A stretch of DNA of 32,898 bases from CAYVUI01 sp964454745 (GCA_964454745.1 CAYVUI010000042.1:1-32898); one strand, 5' to 3'. Positions 22,945-31,831 are shown, counted from the stretch's first letter. The notes: generated by a model not told the origin, from the letters alone. Made by a program: numbers and translations.

Positions 22945-23916
22945 TTATTTCAAATGGTCGTATCCCGCCGGGTCGAGGTCCATGATTTCGCCGTCCTTGA
23001 AGAGCTGCACCTTGCCGATCTCGGCATTGGTCCCCGCTGCGCCGCTGATCGCTTCCATGCGGGCCCCCGGGTTGGTGATCGTCCCGATCCGGGTGATCTT
23101 CGTCGGCAGGTTCCAGGTCGTCATCAGCTTTTCGGCATTGGCCGGCGAGGCAGTAAAGAGCAGCTCAAAGTCCTCGCCGTCGTTTAATGCGGCGTTGAGC
23201 GGATTGTCACTGTCCAGCGCCGCGTCCGAGATCGGGATCTCCCCGGCCTCGATCAGTGCCCCAACTTTGGACTGCCTGCAAATCCGGCTAAGGTCGATCG
23301 CCAGCCCGTCGGTAATGTCAATCATCGAGTGAATCCTCGCCATGTTCGTAATCACCAGTGCCTCGTTGACCCGCGGGGTAAAGGTAAGGTGCCTGCCCGC
23401 CAGAGAGCCGCCCAGCTTGCCGGTCACAAAAATCGTATCGCCCGGCACCGCACCAAACCGCGGCACCGCCGGGTGATGCCCGGATTCGCGGCTTAGCATC
23501 GTAACATTGACGCACAGCTTCTTCTCCTCGCGGGGCCATACGGTAATATCCCCGCCAACCAGCGGACAATCGTATTCCTCCGCCGTTTCGAGCATACCGC
23601 GGTACAATTGCTCGATCTTCTCCCGCTCGAAGCCCTTGGGCAAAGCGACCGAAACCACCGCGCCAACCGGAACCGTCGCCATCGCCGCGCAGTCCGAAAG
23701 AGACGCCGCGACGGCCTTGTGCCCCACGCGGTCGAGATGATGGTGCGCAAGGTCAAAATGCACGCCGTCGAGCAGCATATCGGTCGTAATCAGCACCGAA
23801 TCGCTGCCGCTAAGGCCCAGCTTGGCCATATCGTCGCCGATGCCGATCTGCACATGGTTCCAGACCCGCCCGCTTTGCTTCGCAAACCAGCTTGTCAGTT
23901 CATCTTCCCGGTTCAT
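22945..23916 (-). CDS. thiL: Thiamine-monophosphate kinase
   Basis: This 323-residue enzyme phosphorylates thiamine monophosphate to the active cofactor thiamine diphosphate. It belongs to the PurM/AIR-synthase-like superfamily. Visible motifs are IGIGDDMA, TTDMLLDGVHFD, SDCAAMATVP, PLVGGDIT, DITDGLAIDL and NDGEDFELLF, all at the usual spacing and total length. The ATG overlaps the argH stop in an ATGA arrangement, so it is translationally coupled. Other thiamine genes are absent from the window. Confidence 0.95.
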   Translation of the reverse strand: MNREDELTSWFAKQSGRVWNHVQIGIGDDMAKLGLSGSDSVLITTDMLLDGVHFDLAHHHLDRVGHKAVAASLSDCAAMATVPVGAVVSVALPKGFEREKIEQLYRGMLETAEEYDCPLVGGDITVWPREEKKLCVNVTMLSRESGHHPAVPRFGAVPGDTIFVTGKLGGSLAGRHLTFTPRVNEALVITNMARIHSMIDITDGLAIDLSRICRQSKVGALIEAGEIPISDAALDSDNPLNAALNDGEDFELLFTASPANAEKLMTTWNLPTKITRIGTITNPGARMEAISGAAGTNAEIGKVQLFKDGEIMDLDPAGYDHLK

Positions 23917-25316
23917 CGCTTTCCTTTAGATTCCATCCCGAGGCTCTTTTTCCATTGGCGGATTCGCTTTTTCGTATGCACCGGCCCGGAAGCACCCTCC
24001 GAGCGGTAGCGTTTGATCACGTTCTTCGCCCCGAGCACGTTGTATACATCCTTCTCAATCTTCGCACACACCGCGGTAAATGCATCCAGCTTTAGCTCAT
24101 GCAGCGGGACGTCCTTCTTTTCGCACTTTGCGACCAGAGCACCGACGATGCCGTGGGCCTCGCGGAAGGGCACGCCCTTGTTTACCAGGTACTCGGCCAG
24201 GGCCGTCGCGTCAAGGTAGCCCTTGTCGATCCCCGCGGCGATGTGTTCGGTATTAAACTTTGTACCCGCGACGATGGCCGCGGCCATGTCCACGCACGCC
24301 GCGGTGGTATCGTACCCGGCAAAGACGTGAATCTTGTCTTCCTGGATGTCGCGGTTGTAGGTGGACGGCTGGGCCTTCAGGATCGTGAGCATCGCCACGA
24401 GAGAGCCGAACACCGTGCCCGTCTTGCCGCGCATCAGTTCGAGCATATCGGGGTTCCGCTTCTGGGGCATCATGCTCGAAGATGTGCAATAGGTATCGTC
24501 AATCCGGATAAACCCGAATTCCGTCGTCATATACAGGATAAAATCCTCCGCCAGCCGCGAAAGATGCGTCGTCACCAGGCTGCATGCGAACAGGAATTCC
24601 GCGCAGAAGTCCCGGTCGCTGACCGCGTCAATCGAGTTGTGCGTCTGGCCGGAAAATTCAAGCTCCTTCGCCGTGCTCTTGCGGTCCAGGGCGATGGTCG
24701 AGCCCGCCACCGCGCCGCTGCCAAGGGGGCTGTAGTTCATCCGTGCCGCGCAGTCCGTCAATCGGCCAAGGTCCCGCTCGAACATCTCGGTAAAGCTAAG
24801 CAGGTACGCCCCGATGCTGACCGGCTGGGCCCGCTGGAGGTGGGTGTATGTCGGCATGATGTCATCCGCGTATTTCTCGGCAAGGGTGACGAATGCCTTT
24901 TGCAGAGTGCGGATCTTCTCACACAGCCCTGTGATATGCTCCCGCAGCCAAAGCCGGATATCCGTCGCCACCTGGTCGTTCCGCGAGCGGCCGGTATGCA
25001 GCTTGCGGCCCGCGTCGCCGATGTCCGCGATCAGCGCCGCCTCGACGGCCATGTGGATATCCTCCTGGGCGGTATCGAAGGTGAAACGGCCCGCGGCGAT
25101 CTGCTTCTCGATTTTGCCAAGGCCCTTGCGGATCTTCTCGAAATCCGCCTTCGTGATGATCCCCTTGTCGCAGAGCATCCGTGCGTGGGCGATCGAGCCG
25201 CGGATATCGTGGGCGTACAGCCGATGGTCATACGATAGCGACTCGACAAAATCGATCGCCAGGGCATCGGGCCCCTTCGAGAGCCGCTTTTGCCATGACT
25301 TTTCAGGACTTTTCAT
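23913..25316 (-). CDS. argH: Argininosuccinate lyase
   Basis: This 467-residue enzyme cleaves argininosuccinate to arginine and fumarate, the last step of arginine synthesis. It shows family markers GRSRNDQVATDIRLWLRE, THLQRAQPVS, and the signature loop SSSMMPQKRNPD with the catalytic Ser. Length and order are normal. The ATG at 25316 has AAAGGA about 9 bases upstream. It opens an operon with thiL and tsaE; no other arginine gene is in view. The GC-rich, Planctomycete-like codon use contrasts sharply with the AT-rich pair that begins about 200 bp to its right. Confidence 0.97.
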   Translation of the reverse strand: MKSPEKSWQKRLSKGPDALAIDFVESLSYDHRLYAHDIRGSIAHARMLCDKGIITKADFEKIRKGLGKIEKQIAAGRFTFDTAQEDIHMAVEAALIADIGDAGRKLHTGRSRNDQVATDIRLWLREHITGLCEKIRTLQKAFVTLAEKYADDIMPTYTHLQRAQPVSIGAYLLSFTEMFERDLGRLTDCAARMNYSPLGSGAVAGSTIALDRKSTAKELEFSGQTHNSIDAVSDRDFCAEFLFACSLVTTHLSRLAEDFILYMTTEFGFIRIDDTYCTSSSMMPQKRNPDMLELMRGKTGTVFGSLVAMLTILKAQPSTYNRDIQEDKIHVFAGYDTTAACVDMAAAIVAGTKFNTEHIAAGIDKGYLDATALAEYLVNKGVPFREAHGIVGALVAKCEKKDVPLHELKLDAFTAVCAKIEKDVYNVLGAKNVIKRYRSEGASGPVHTKKRIRQWKKSLGMESKGKR

Positions 25317-25468
25317 GACCGCAATCCTTTCCTGTCAAAAAAACCTTACTTACCACAAAACGCTACTCTACGCCCAAAACCGCCAAATAGCAATATTTAT
25401 CACAATTTTGTTGACAAAATAGCTCGGATATGGTAATTTCAGACCATCATTTCGAGGCAGAGACAGAA

Positions 25469-25534
25469 GTAACACAAAAGGAGAATTTTAAACAGAAAAT
25501 GGAATCTTAGTGTTTGAGGAGTCAATCATGAAAT
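25469..25534 (+). repeat. PEP-CTERM gene leader repeat, copy 1
   Basis: These 66 bases match 26545-26610 at 64 positions with no gaps. The unit spans the untranslated leader, a ribosome site GAGGAG and the first codons, ATGAAA. The differing bases lie at the ggaatcttag/ggaatttcag point. It directly precedes the RCC1-repeat protein. Confidence 0.9.
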
Positions 25535-26481
25535 TACGTATCCAACTGTTGTTGCTGTCACTTGTTATTTTTGTTCCCGTTTCCTTCGCCGGAGAAATTG
25601 TCTGTTGGGGCTGGGGAGGTTCGAATGGGGAAATTACCAATGCACCTGCGGGTGATGATTTCATAGGTATTGCAGCAGGTTTTTCTCATTCAGCGGCTCT
25701 TCGAGCGAATGGAAGCGTTGAAGTTTGGGGGCAACTATGGGGAGATGATTCAACTGGAAATTCAGATGTATTTAACGTCCCTCAGGGATATTTCACTCAA
25801 ATAGCCTCCGGTCACTCACATTGCCTTGCACTGAGTTCTGATGGTTCTTTGTCGGCTTGGGGGATTAATAATTCTGGTCAGTGTGATGTGCCTTCGGGTA
25901 ATGACTTTATAGCTATAGCTTGCGGCGAAGAACATTCTTTGGCACTTAGACCAGATGGTTCTGTCGTTGCATGGGGTAGTAACATCGCGGGTCAATGCGA
26001 TGTTCCGCAAGGATATCAATTTGAAAAAATTATTTCAGGGTGTATTGCTTATCATAGTTTGGGCGTGACTAATCAAGGACAATTAATTGGTTGGGGAGAC
26101 AACAGCTTTAATCAATTGGATTTTTTTAATGTTAATAACGTAAAAAATGCATCTGCCGGTGAAGCAACAACAACTGTTTTATACAATGATGGCGAACTCG
26201 ATGTTTGGGGAAGTAGTTCTACTGGGCAGTTTGCAATACCAGATGGTGTCAAATTTACTGACATCTCGTCAAGTCGTCATTCTTTAGCCTTGGATGGTAA
26301 TGGCTATGCTTATGCATGGGGAATAGATCCTCTTGAAAGGGGAATTATTGATGTTCCAATGGGGCATCAATTTTCATCAATTTCTGCTGGTGCATTTCAC
26401 TGCGTGGCTTTGACCCCCGAGCCGGGTTCCATCCTTTTGATGGCAATCGGTGCCGTAGCTGTCAACAGAAAAAATAGATAA
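25528..26481 (+). CDS. RCC1-repeat beta-propeller surface protein with PEP-CTERM signal
   Basis: This 317-residue secreted protein has a signal peptide (MKLRIQLLLLSLVIFVPVSFAGE), then seven RCC1-like blades with recurring WG, GQCDVP and HSLAL...DGS elements. This is the number that closes a propeller. The C-terminus is a PEP-CTERM sorting signal: PEPG, a hydrophobic helix and basic VNRKNR. Such proteins are cleaved and anchored or released by an exosortase, which is not encoded here. The ATG at 25528 is preferred over a GTG at 25510 because GAGGAG lies 6 bases upstream. The gene is much more AT-rich than its left neighbour. Its flanks are shared with the LRR gene that follows. The ligand is unknown. 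Confidence 0.85.
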   Translation: MKLRIQLLLLSLVIFVPVSFAGEIVCWGWGGSNGEITNAPAGDDFIGIAAGFSHSAALRANGSVEVWGQLWGDDSTGNSDVFNVPQGYFTQIASGHSHCLALSSDGSLSAWGINNSGQCDVPSGNDFIAIACGEEHSLALRPDGSVVAWGSNIAGQCDVPQGYQFEKIISGCIAYHSLGVTNQGQLIGWGDNSFNQLDFFNVNNVKNASAGEATTTVLYNDGELDVWGSSSTGQFAIPDGVKFTDISSSRHSLALDGNGYAYAWGIDPLERGIIDVPMGHQFSSISAGAFHCVALTPEPGSILLMAIGAVAVNRKNR

Positions 26482-26489
26482 AATTGCCA
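26452..26489 (+). repeat. PEP-CTERM gene 3' repeat, copy 1
   Basis: These 38 bases are identical to 27555-27592. They encode the last residues of the sorting signal (AVAVNRKNR) and the TAG stop, and continue into the untranslated region. Identity across synonymous and non-coding positions shows recent common origin or gene conversion. Confidence 0.9.
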
Positions 26490-26544
26490 AAGGGAGACAA
26501 TCACGGCATAAAACAGTATTTACGAAGCCTGCCGAAAATATCTT

Positions 26545-26610
26545 GTAACACAAAAGGAGAATTTTAAACAGAAAATGGAATTTCAGTGTTTGAGGAGTCA
26601 ATCATGAAAT
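26545..26610 (+). repeat. PEP-CTERM gene leader repeat, copy 2
   Basis: This second copy of the 66-base leader unit (64/66 identical to 25469-25534) precedes the LRR protein and again ends in ATGAAA. It lies 55 bases after the end of the first 3' repeat. Confidence 0.9.
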
Positions 26611-27584
26611 CAAAAACCCAAAAGCCATCAATGGTATCGTATGTGTCCAAATTCATTGCTCTAAGCACCATTATTTTGGCAGTATTTGTTAGTCAGATGT
26701 ATGCAAATGAATATGTAGTGTTTAAGGATGCAACTCTTGAGTCTATGGTTGCGAGCGAATTGGACATTTATTCTCCTGTGCCGATTGAGGAAATGGCAAA
26801 TCTCGAACTTTTGCGAGTGTTTCCATTTTATGAAATTTCTCATCTTGATGGTTTGGAACACGCAGTCAATCTCAAACATTTAAGAATCTATAACAGCTTG
26901 GTCGGAGATATCTCCCCGATAGTTAATCTCCCAAAACTCGAACACTTGTACTTAAACGGACACGCGATTGACAATATTAATGAAATATCGAATATAAGCA
27001 GCCTTAGAGAGTTAACATTGGGCAGTGCCAATATATCAGATATTTCATTTGTACAAAATTTTAACCAGATGACTGAACTTGAATTGTATGACAGTTTTAT
27101 ATCAGATATCACACCGTTGTTAACGCATGAAGATAGCCTTACTACTCTAAATCTTTCGATGAATCCAATCAATGATATATCGATATTTGGAACTTTTACA
27201 AAGTTGGAATATTTATATTTAAGCGATATTCTTACGTCAGATTTTTCTGCATTATCCAATCTTACAAACATAAAAGACTTTTACGCTCAAAATAATGGGA
27301 TTTCAGATATATCTTTTATTCAGAATATGGATTCGCTCCAGATACTTCATTTAGAGGGGAATAAGATAAATGATATATCACCTTTAGATGAAATCATCTC
27401 ATATAATAGTAATTTAAGGCATATTGACTTGAGGGGCAATCCATTAAATCAAGAGGCTTATGATATCTACATTCCCATGTATCAAAAAAAGGGGGTCTAT
27501 ATTGAGTATGACCCCGTTCCTGAACCTGCTTCGTTGCTGCTTATGGTGATTGGGGCCGTAGCTGTCAACAGAAAAAATAGATAA
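26604..27584 (+). CDS. Leucine-rich-repeat surface protein with PEP-CTERM signal
   Basis: This 326-residue secreted protein has a signal region (FIALSTIILAVFVSQMYA), about eight internalin/SDS22-type repeats of 22 residues with the pattern LxxLxLxxNxIxDISxLxxxxx (for example LQILHLEGNKINDISPL), and a C-terminal PEP-CTERM signal beginning VPEPASLLL and ending VNRKNR. The repeats form a curved solenoid usually used for protein binding. The ATG at 26604 has GAGGAG 6 bases upstream. It shares its leader and 3' end nearly base for base with the preceding RCC1 gene, although the cores are unrelated. It is strongly AT-rich, with TTT/AAT/ATA codons that its neighbours avoid. The likely site is the cell surface; the binding partner is unknown. 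Confidence 0.87.
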   Translation: MKSKTQKPSMVSYVSKFIALSTIILAVFVSQMYANEYVVFKDATLESMVASELDIYSPVPIEEMANLELLRVFPFYEISHLDGLEHAVNLKHLRIYNSLVGDISPIVNLPKLEHLYLNGHAIDNINEISNISSLRELTLGSANISDISFVQNFNQMTELELYDSFISDITPLLTHEDSLTTLNLSMNPINDISIFGTFTKLEYLYLSDILTSDFSALSNLTNIKDFYAQNNGISDISFIQNMDSLQILHLEGNKINDISPLDEIISYNSNLRHIDLRGNPLNQEAYDIYIPMYQKKGVYIEYDPVPEPASLLLMVIGAVAVNRKNR

Positions 27585-27592
27585 AATTGCCA
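27555..27592 (+). repeat. PEP-CTERM gene 3' repeat, copy 2
   Basis: This is the second identical copy of the 38-base 3' unit at 26452-26489. Similarity continues more loosely for about 35 bases and leads into the ribosome site (ACGGAG) of the downstream sulfatase. Confidence 0.9.
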
Positions 27593-27636
27593 TAGGAGTA
27601 CAATCAGGTTATAATAGAGCATTTACGGAGTCATAA

Positions 27637-29085
27637 ATGCAAAACAACCTGTCCCGTCGTGATTTTTTGTCCCTGCTGGGCACCTCCGCCGCGACTGTTA
27701 CACTTACCGGCTGCCTGCCGGGGATGTCCCGCAGCGCAAAGGCCGCCCGGCCCAATGTAATCGTTCTGTATATCGATGACCTTGGCTACGGCGATGTCGA
27801 GCCCTTCGGCTGCCCGGATATCCCGACCCCCCATATCAACCGGCTTGCCGCCAGCGGCACCAAATGCATGAACGGCTATGTAACCGCCCCGATCTGCAGC
27901 CCGAGCAGGGCAAGCCTGATGGCGGGCATTTACCCCCAGCGGTTCGGGATGAACGGCCTGACCAACCGCGGCAAAGCCCTGCCGCCGGAACACCCGACGA
28001 TGGCCGAATATATGCGAAAACGCGGGTATGTCACCGGCATGGTCGGCCGGTGGGACATGGGCGATAAGACACAGGGGCCGCTTGATACGGGATTCGTCGA
28101 AATGGCAAGGCGCCCCGGCCCGGCCCCGGGCGCGAAAACACCGACCTATATCGGGTACGACGATTCGTACTGGACGGAGATCCAGGGGCCGGAGATGGCC
28201 GAATTTGTGGACCGCCACAAGGATGAGCCGTTCTTCTTGTACTTCGCTCCGCTGGCGGTGCACAGCCCGGTGACCGATGTCCCGCAGAGGTATCTCGACC
28301 GTGTGCCCGAGGCGGTAACGGGCAAGCGCAGGTACCTGGCAGGCACGCTGATCGCGGCGGATGACGCCATCGGGATTTTGCTCGACAAGCTCGAGGCCGA
28401 GGGGCTGTATGAGGATACGCTGATCTTTTTGATCGGTGACAACGGGGGTTCCATCAGCGACCAGGCGAGGAACCTGCCCTGGCGGGGCTACAAAGGCGGC
28501 CCGTTTGAAGGCGGTGTCCATGTGCCGTATATCGTATCCTGGCCGAGGGTGATCCCCGCGAATGCAAGCTTTGACGGCCTGGTCTCGGCTCTCGATGTGT
28601 ACCCAACCTGTGCCGCCGCGGCAGGGGGGCAGCCGCCCGAAAGGCTAGACGGGGTTGACCTGCTGCCTTACCTGACCGGGCGAAGAAAGGGCGATCCACA
28701 TGAGTTTCTGTACTGGAGATTCCTTGAAACGATGGTCTGGGCCAATTCGTTTAACTGGCGTTTCATGGACAAAATCAAGAATAAGGACAAAACCCCCTGG
28801 CTAAAGCAAGGCAGGGCGGTTCGCCACGGAAAATGGCGATGGCTGAGGTACCAGGACAACCTGGACTTTGCGGTCATGCATGAAGAACTGATCGACCTGG
28901 AAAACGACCCGGGCGCCGAGATAAACCTGATCGAGGAAAAGCCCGAGATCGCTAAATTCCTGCGAAATAAATACGAGCAGTGGGAAGCGGCCTTGCCCGA
29001 GCCCGAGCCGTATGTATCGCATTCAGCCCAGGGACAATGCCCCGGCGGCCGAGGCTGGGTCATCAAAGACGGCAGTGAAAAGTAA
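27637..29085 (+). CDS. Tat-exported (lipo)protein formylglycine sulfatase
   Basis: This 482-residue sulfatase has a Tat signal (SRRDFLSLLG) leading to LTGC, a possible lipoprotein site. The formylglycine signature is CSPSR with C87, followed by ASLMAGIYPQRFG. Metal-binding segments YIDDLGYGDVE and LIGDNGG are intact. Length and order fit sulfatase family S1. It belongs to the GC-richer codon style of the genome, unlike the two genes just upstream. An ACGGAG ribosome site precedes the ATG. It converges with a beta-helix protein about 95 bp away; sulfatases and beta-helix enzymes often act on the same sulfated polysaccharide, so cooperation is plausible. The substrate cannot be read from sequence. 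Confidence 0.93.
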   Translation: MQNNLSRRDFLSLLGTSAATVTLTGCLPGMSRSAKAARPNVIVLYIDDLGYGDVEPFGCPDIPTPHINRLAASGTKCMNGYVTAPICSPSRASLMAGIYPQRFGMNGLTNRGKALPPEHPTMAEYMRKRGYVTGMVGRWDMGDKTQGPLDTGFVEMARRPGPAPGAKTPTYIGYDDSYWTEIQGPEMAEFVDRHKDEPFFLYFAPLAVHSPVTDVPQRYLDRVPEAVTGKRRYLAGTLIAADDAIGILLDKLEAEGLYEDTLIFLIGDNGGSISDQARNLPWRGYKGGPFEGGVHVPYIVSWPRVIPANASFDGLVSALDVYPTCAAAAGGQPPERLDGVDLLPYLTGRRKGDPHEFLYWRFLETMVWANSFNWRFMDKIKNKDKTPWLKQGRAVRHGKWRWLRYQDNLDFAVMHEELIDLENDPGAEINLIEEKPEIAKFLRNKYEQWEAALPEPEPYVSHSAQGQCPGGRGWVIKDGSEK

Positions 29086-29180
29086 CAGTGGTGATTATTC
29101 CCAAACGGGGATAATCACGGCATAAAACGGCGTAAGAAAATCGTTTTGCAGGGTGGTTGTACCCACCATTAACCCGCTTG

Positions 29181-31463
29181 TTAATCAATATGTCCTTTGT
29201 ATTGTTTTACATCTATTGTGTCCGCGATGGGCTGGTTCCTGAGGTGCCTGGGCCTGGGGCCGGCGGTTGAGAAATCGACAGGCAAAAATCCCAAATCGTA
29301 AGCAGGGGAGTTTGCGGGCAGTGTGAAATCACCATTTTCAGCATCCGCGAATTTCGGATCGGCAATGATTGAATTTCGGTCCTGGATGACCTGTTCCTGC
29401 CATTGCTCGAAGGTGATTTTCTCTCTCTGGTTGACGGGGATATCCTTGGCGCAGTAGAGTTTGGAGCCCTTTGTGTTCCAGATCAAGTTCGTGTCAGCCC
29501 GCCAGTCTCTTTTGAGGATGTCCATTGTGTATCCGCCCCGGTAGATGGCCCCGCCGTCGCTGAGCAGGATGTTGTGAAAAATGTTCGCGGTGTACCTTCC
29601 ACCTACGCCATGCGTCGCGCAGCGTATCAGGCCTTCTTCCCCGAAGGCGAAGATGTTGTTTCTTATGATATTTTCCCTGCCTTTTGTATTTACGATGTCG
29701 TCATTTGTTCGGTAGCAGAGATTGTTTTCGACGATGATATTTGACGCGGCAGCGTCGAGGTACAGGCATTGCCCCCCGTAAACGGCTTTATCTACGTCGT
29801 GGATCACATTCCCCGCGATGACGGTTCCGGGCTGGATGCCATGAATGTAGATACCGCCCATGTCGCTTAGCCAGCCCTGGCCGATCTTGTGGATGTGGTT
29901 GTTCAGGATCCTGTTTTCCCTGCATGCATGTTCGTAGTACCATCCGCCCCCGATGGTGATTCCATTGTAGTAAAAGTCTTCGATGTGGTTATGGGCGATG
30001 ATGGTGGAGGCAATTCTCGTTGCGACAATGGCGGGAGAGCCCGGGAATGCCCGTCCGCCTCTTACGATTTCATTGTCTGTGATGAGGTTAACCCCGGTTA
30101 CGCCAGCATCGGGCAGTTTGTGGGGAACGGAGTACATCTTGATCGCCCCGGCGCCAAGATCAGTAAATGTGTTTCCTGTGATTCGAATCCTTGTGCATCC
30201 CTTATCGAGATCGATTGCATAGGGGCCGATATTGGTAAAGGTGCAGTCCTCAAAGGCACAATTTTGGGCGTAAAGGAGTTTGATAATGCCCGGATCACTG
30301 TTTTCGTAGTTGTTGCCGGTATGCCGGTATTTGTCCCATGTGTAGGCAGCGTGACGGAATGTGATCCCTTTAAATTTGATGTTCCTGATGTAGAGCTGCT
30401 GTTCCGGGTCGCCTGAGATGTTGAAAAACTGCTTGAGCTTGGGCGCATAGACTTTTGTGGATTCTATCGACTGTCCGGGCAGGGGGATGTAGTAGAGTTT
30501 GCCCTGTTTTCTGTCGAGGTACCACTGGCCCGGCTCTGTGAGGGCCTCGAAGACATTTTCGAGCCAGTAGCGTGCGTTTCCTGATCCGTGGAACGGGTGC
30601 GCGTCAATCATGCTGAAGCTGCTTTTGACCTGCGTGGTGACAATGTTGGTTTCGGGATCGATGGATTTCAGGGGCATGCGGTCTTCGGTCCAGTAGGAAA
30701 GCATGAGCATATCAATATCCTGGAAGTTTTTCCATGAGGGATCGATGTCGCCCTGCCTGCATTTAAATTTGTCCTGCGGCACCCTTTGCGCAAGGTCGTC
30801 ATAGCTTGCCAGCGGGTCTTCGATGACATACCAGCCTTTTTGCGGCAACCGCGCTCTCTGGGCACGGACGCCGTCCACAAAGAGCTGCCGGAAAAACCAT
30901 TTATGGTTTTTGACATCGGGGATTTCAGCAACCCATGCTTTTTTTCCATGTACGGTTTCAACTTTGAAATTTGTGATTTGCCGCGCCCCGTCGATGAAGG
31001 GTTTTTCGCCGGTGTATGGCATAAAGGTGATCGGGGCGGGGTCTTCGAGCGTGATGGTGACCGGCCTGGTGAAATGGTGCACACCGCCTTTTAGGCAAAT
31101 GATCACGTTTCCGGGTACGCCTCCGATACCGGTGGTATTTTGTGTATTTCGCAGCCTTGGGGAATTAGGCTGGCGTCTGCCGGAAGTGGAGTAGACATTG
31201 TGCCATTGATAGCCGTTATGGAACCGGGCGATTTCGAGTGCTTTTTCGATTGATTGCACCGGACCTTCGTTGGTATTGGGCACCTCTTGGGGGGCCAGGC
31301 CGGACCACTTGTCATCTCCGTCGGGGGAGACGTAAATAATAAGGGGATTCGAGGCCTGGGCGATAATTTCTCCTGTATCCAAATCGCCATGTGCGAAATT
31401 GAGCAGAGAGAATATCGTGACAAGAATCGTAACAGATATTGGACGACTAACAAATTTCATCAT
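29181..31463 (-). CDS. Secreted right-handed parallel beta-helix protein, possible polysaccharide-active enzyme
   Basis: This 760-residue protein has a signal peptide (about 1-26, ending FAHG). It starts with YVSPDGDDKWSGLAP...GPVQSIEKALEIAR, the usual opening of planctomycete and Bacteroidetes beta-helix proteins. The mid part has WYLDRKQGKLYYIPLPGQS, a segment I associate with GH141-like and related families. The C-terminal half has many beta-helix rungs of the form ITGNTFTDLGAGAIKM, IIVENNLCYR and IIRNNIFAFG. It may be a glycoside hydrolase or lyase; no catalytic residue can be named with confidence. AAGGAG lies 7 bases before the ATG. A second ATG codon follows directly. Convergence with a sulfatase supports a role in sulfated glycan use. 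Confidence 0.85.
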   Translation of the reverse strand: MMKFVSRPISVTILVTIFSLLNFAHGDLDTGEIIAQASNPLIIYVSPDGDDKWSGLAPQEVPNTNEGPVQSIEKALEIARFHNGYQWHNVYSTSGRRQPNSPRLRNTQNTTGIGGVPGNVIICLKGGVHHFTRPVTITLEDPAPITFMPYTGEKPFIDGARQITNFKVETVHGKKAWVAEIPDVKNHKWFFRQLFVDGVRAQRARLPQKGWYVIEDPLASYDDLAQRVPQDKFKCRQGDIDPSWKNFQDIDMLMLSYWTEDRMPLKSIDPETNIVTTQVKSSFSMIDAHPFHGSGNARYWLENVFEALTEPGQWYLDRKQGKLYYIPLPGQSIESTKVYAPKLKQFFNISGDPEQQLYIRNIKFKGITFRHAAYTWDKYRHTGNNYENSDPGIIKLLYAQNCAFEDCTFTNIGPYAIDLDKGCTRIRITGNTFTDLGAGAIKMYSVPHKLPDAGVTGVNLITDNEIVRGGRAFPGSPAIVATRIASTIIAHNHIEDFYYNGITIGGGWYYEHACRENRILNNHIHKIGQGWLSDMGGIYIHGIQPGTVIAGNVIHDVDKAVYGGQCLYLDAAASNIIVENNLCYRTNDDIVNTKGRENIIRNNIFAFGEEGLIRCATHGVGGRYTANIFHNILLSDGGAIYRGGYTMDILKRDWRADTNLIWNTKGSKLYCAKDIPVNQREKITFEQWQEQVIQDRNSIIADPKFADAENGDFTLPANSPAYDLGFLPVDFSTAGPRPRHLRNQPIADTIDVKQYKGHID

Positions 31464-31810
31464 ACTTGGCTCCTTGTGTATTGTATTCTGTGACGTTTGA
31501 GCATTATTGTAACTTGGACTTACAATTTGAACAGTTAAAAACAGTATAATCTACTCATGATGTCGGAAATTGTAACCACTTACCATCCTGAGTTTACTCA
31601 CCTGCAGGTAATTCATAAACCGCTGGAAATGATCAAACCCATTAAGGTTCCGGGAGGGAGCATTGTTTAGTTTCTAGGATTGAAAAGCGTGTATTTTCGT
31701 CTAAAAATTTCCAAAATATTTTAGAAATTAGACAAAAACAGGATTCAATTGCCTCATCATCGGTGTCAGTGATACATGTTGTACTTATCACATAGGCCGT
31801 ATGAAATGGA
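31464..31810. other. Intergenic region between beta-helix gene and small acidic gene
   Basis: This AT-rich stretch of about 350 bases holds a bulged inverted repeat with ends GTCTAA (31699-31704) and TTAGAC (31728-31733). It also holds a plus-strand TATAAT (31545-31550) that lies 6 bases before an ATG opening a 37-codon ORF (31557-31670) without a ribosome site. I see no established gene in it. Confidence 0.35.
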
Positions 31811-31827
31811 AAGGCGAATTCCGCCTT
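31811..31827 (-). terminator. Candidate terminator hairpin for small acidic gene
   Basis: AAGGCG and CGCCTT form a perfect 6-bp stem with loop of 5, located 4 bases past the stop of the minus-strand 59-residue gene. On that strand it is followed by a weakly T-rich tail (TCCATTTC). It supports the reality of the gene, though it is a modest terminator. Confidence 0.45.
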
Positions 31828-31831
31828 GAAT

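Noticed and set aside
24099..25238. Long plus-strand ORF of 379 codons opposite argH
   Set aside because: It is a shadow frame caused by GC-rich codon structure of argH, with His/Arg-rich text and no domain.
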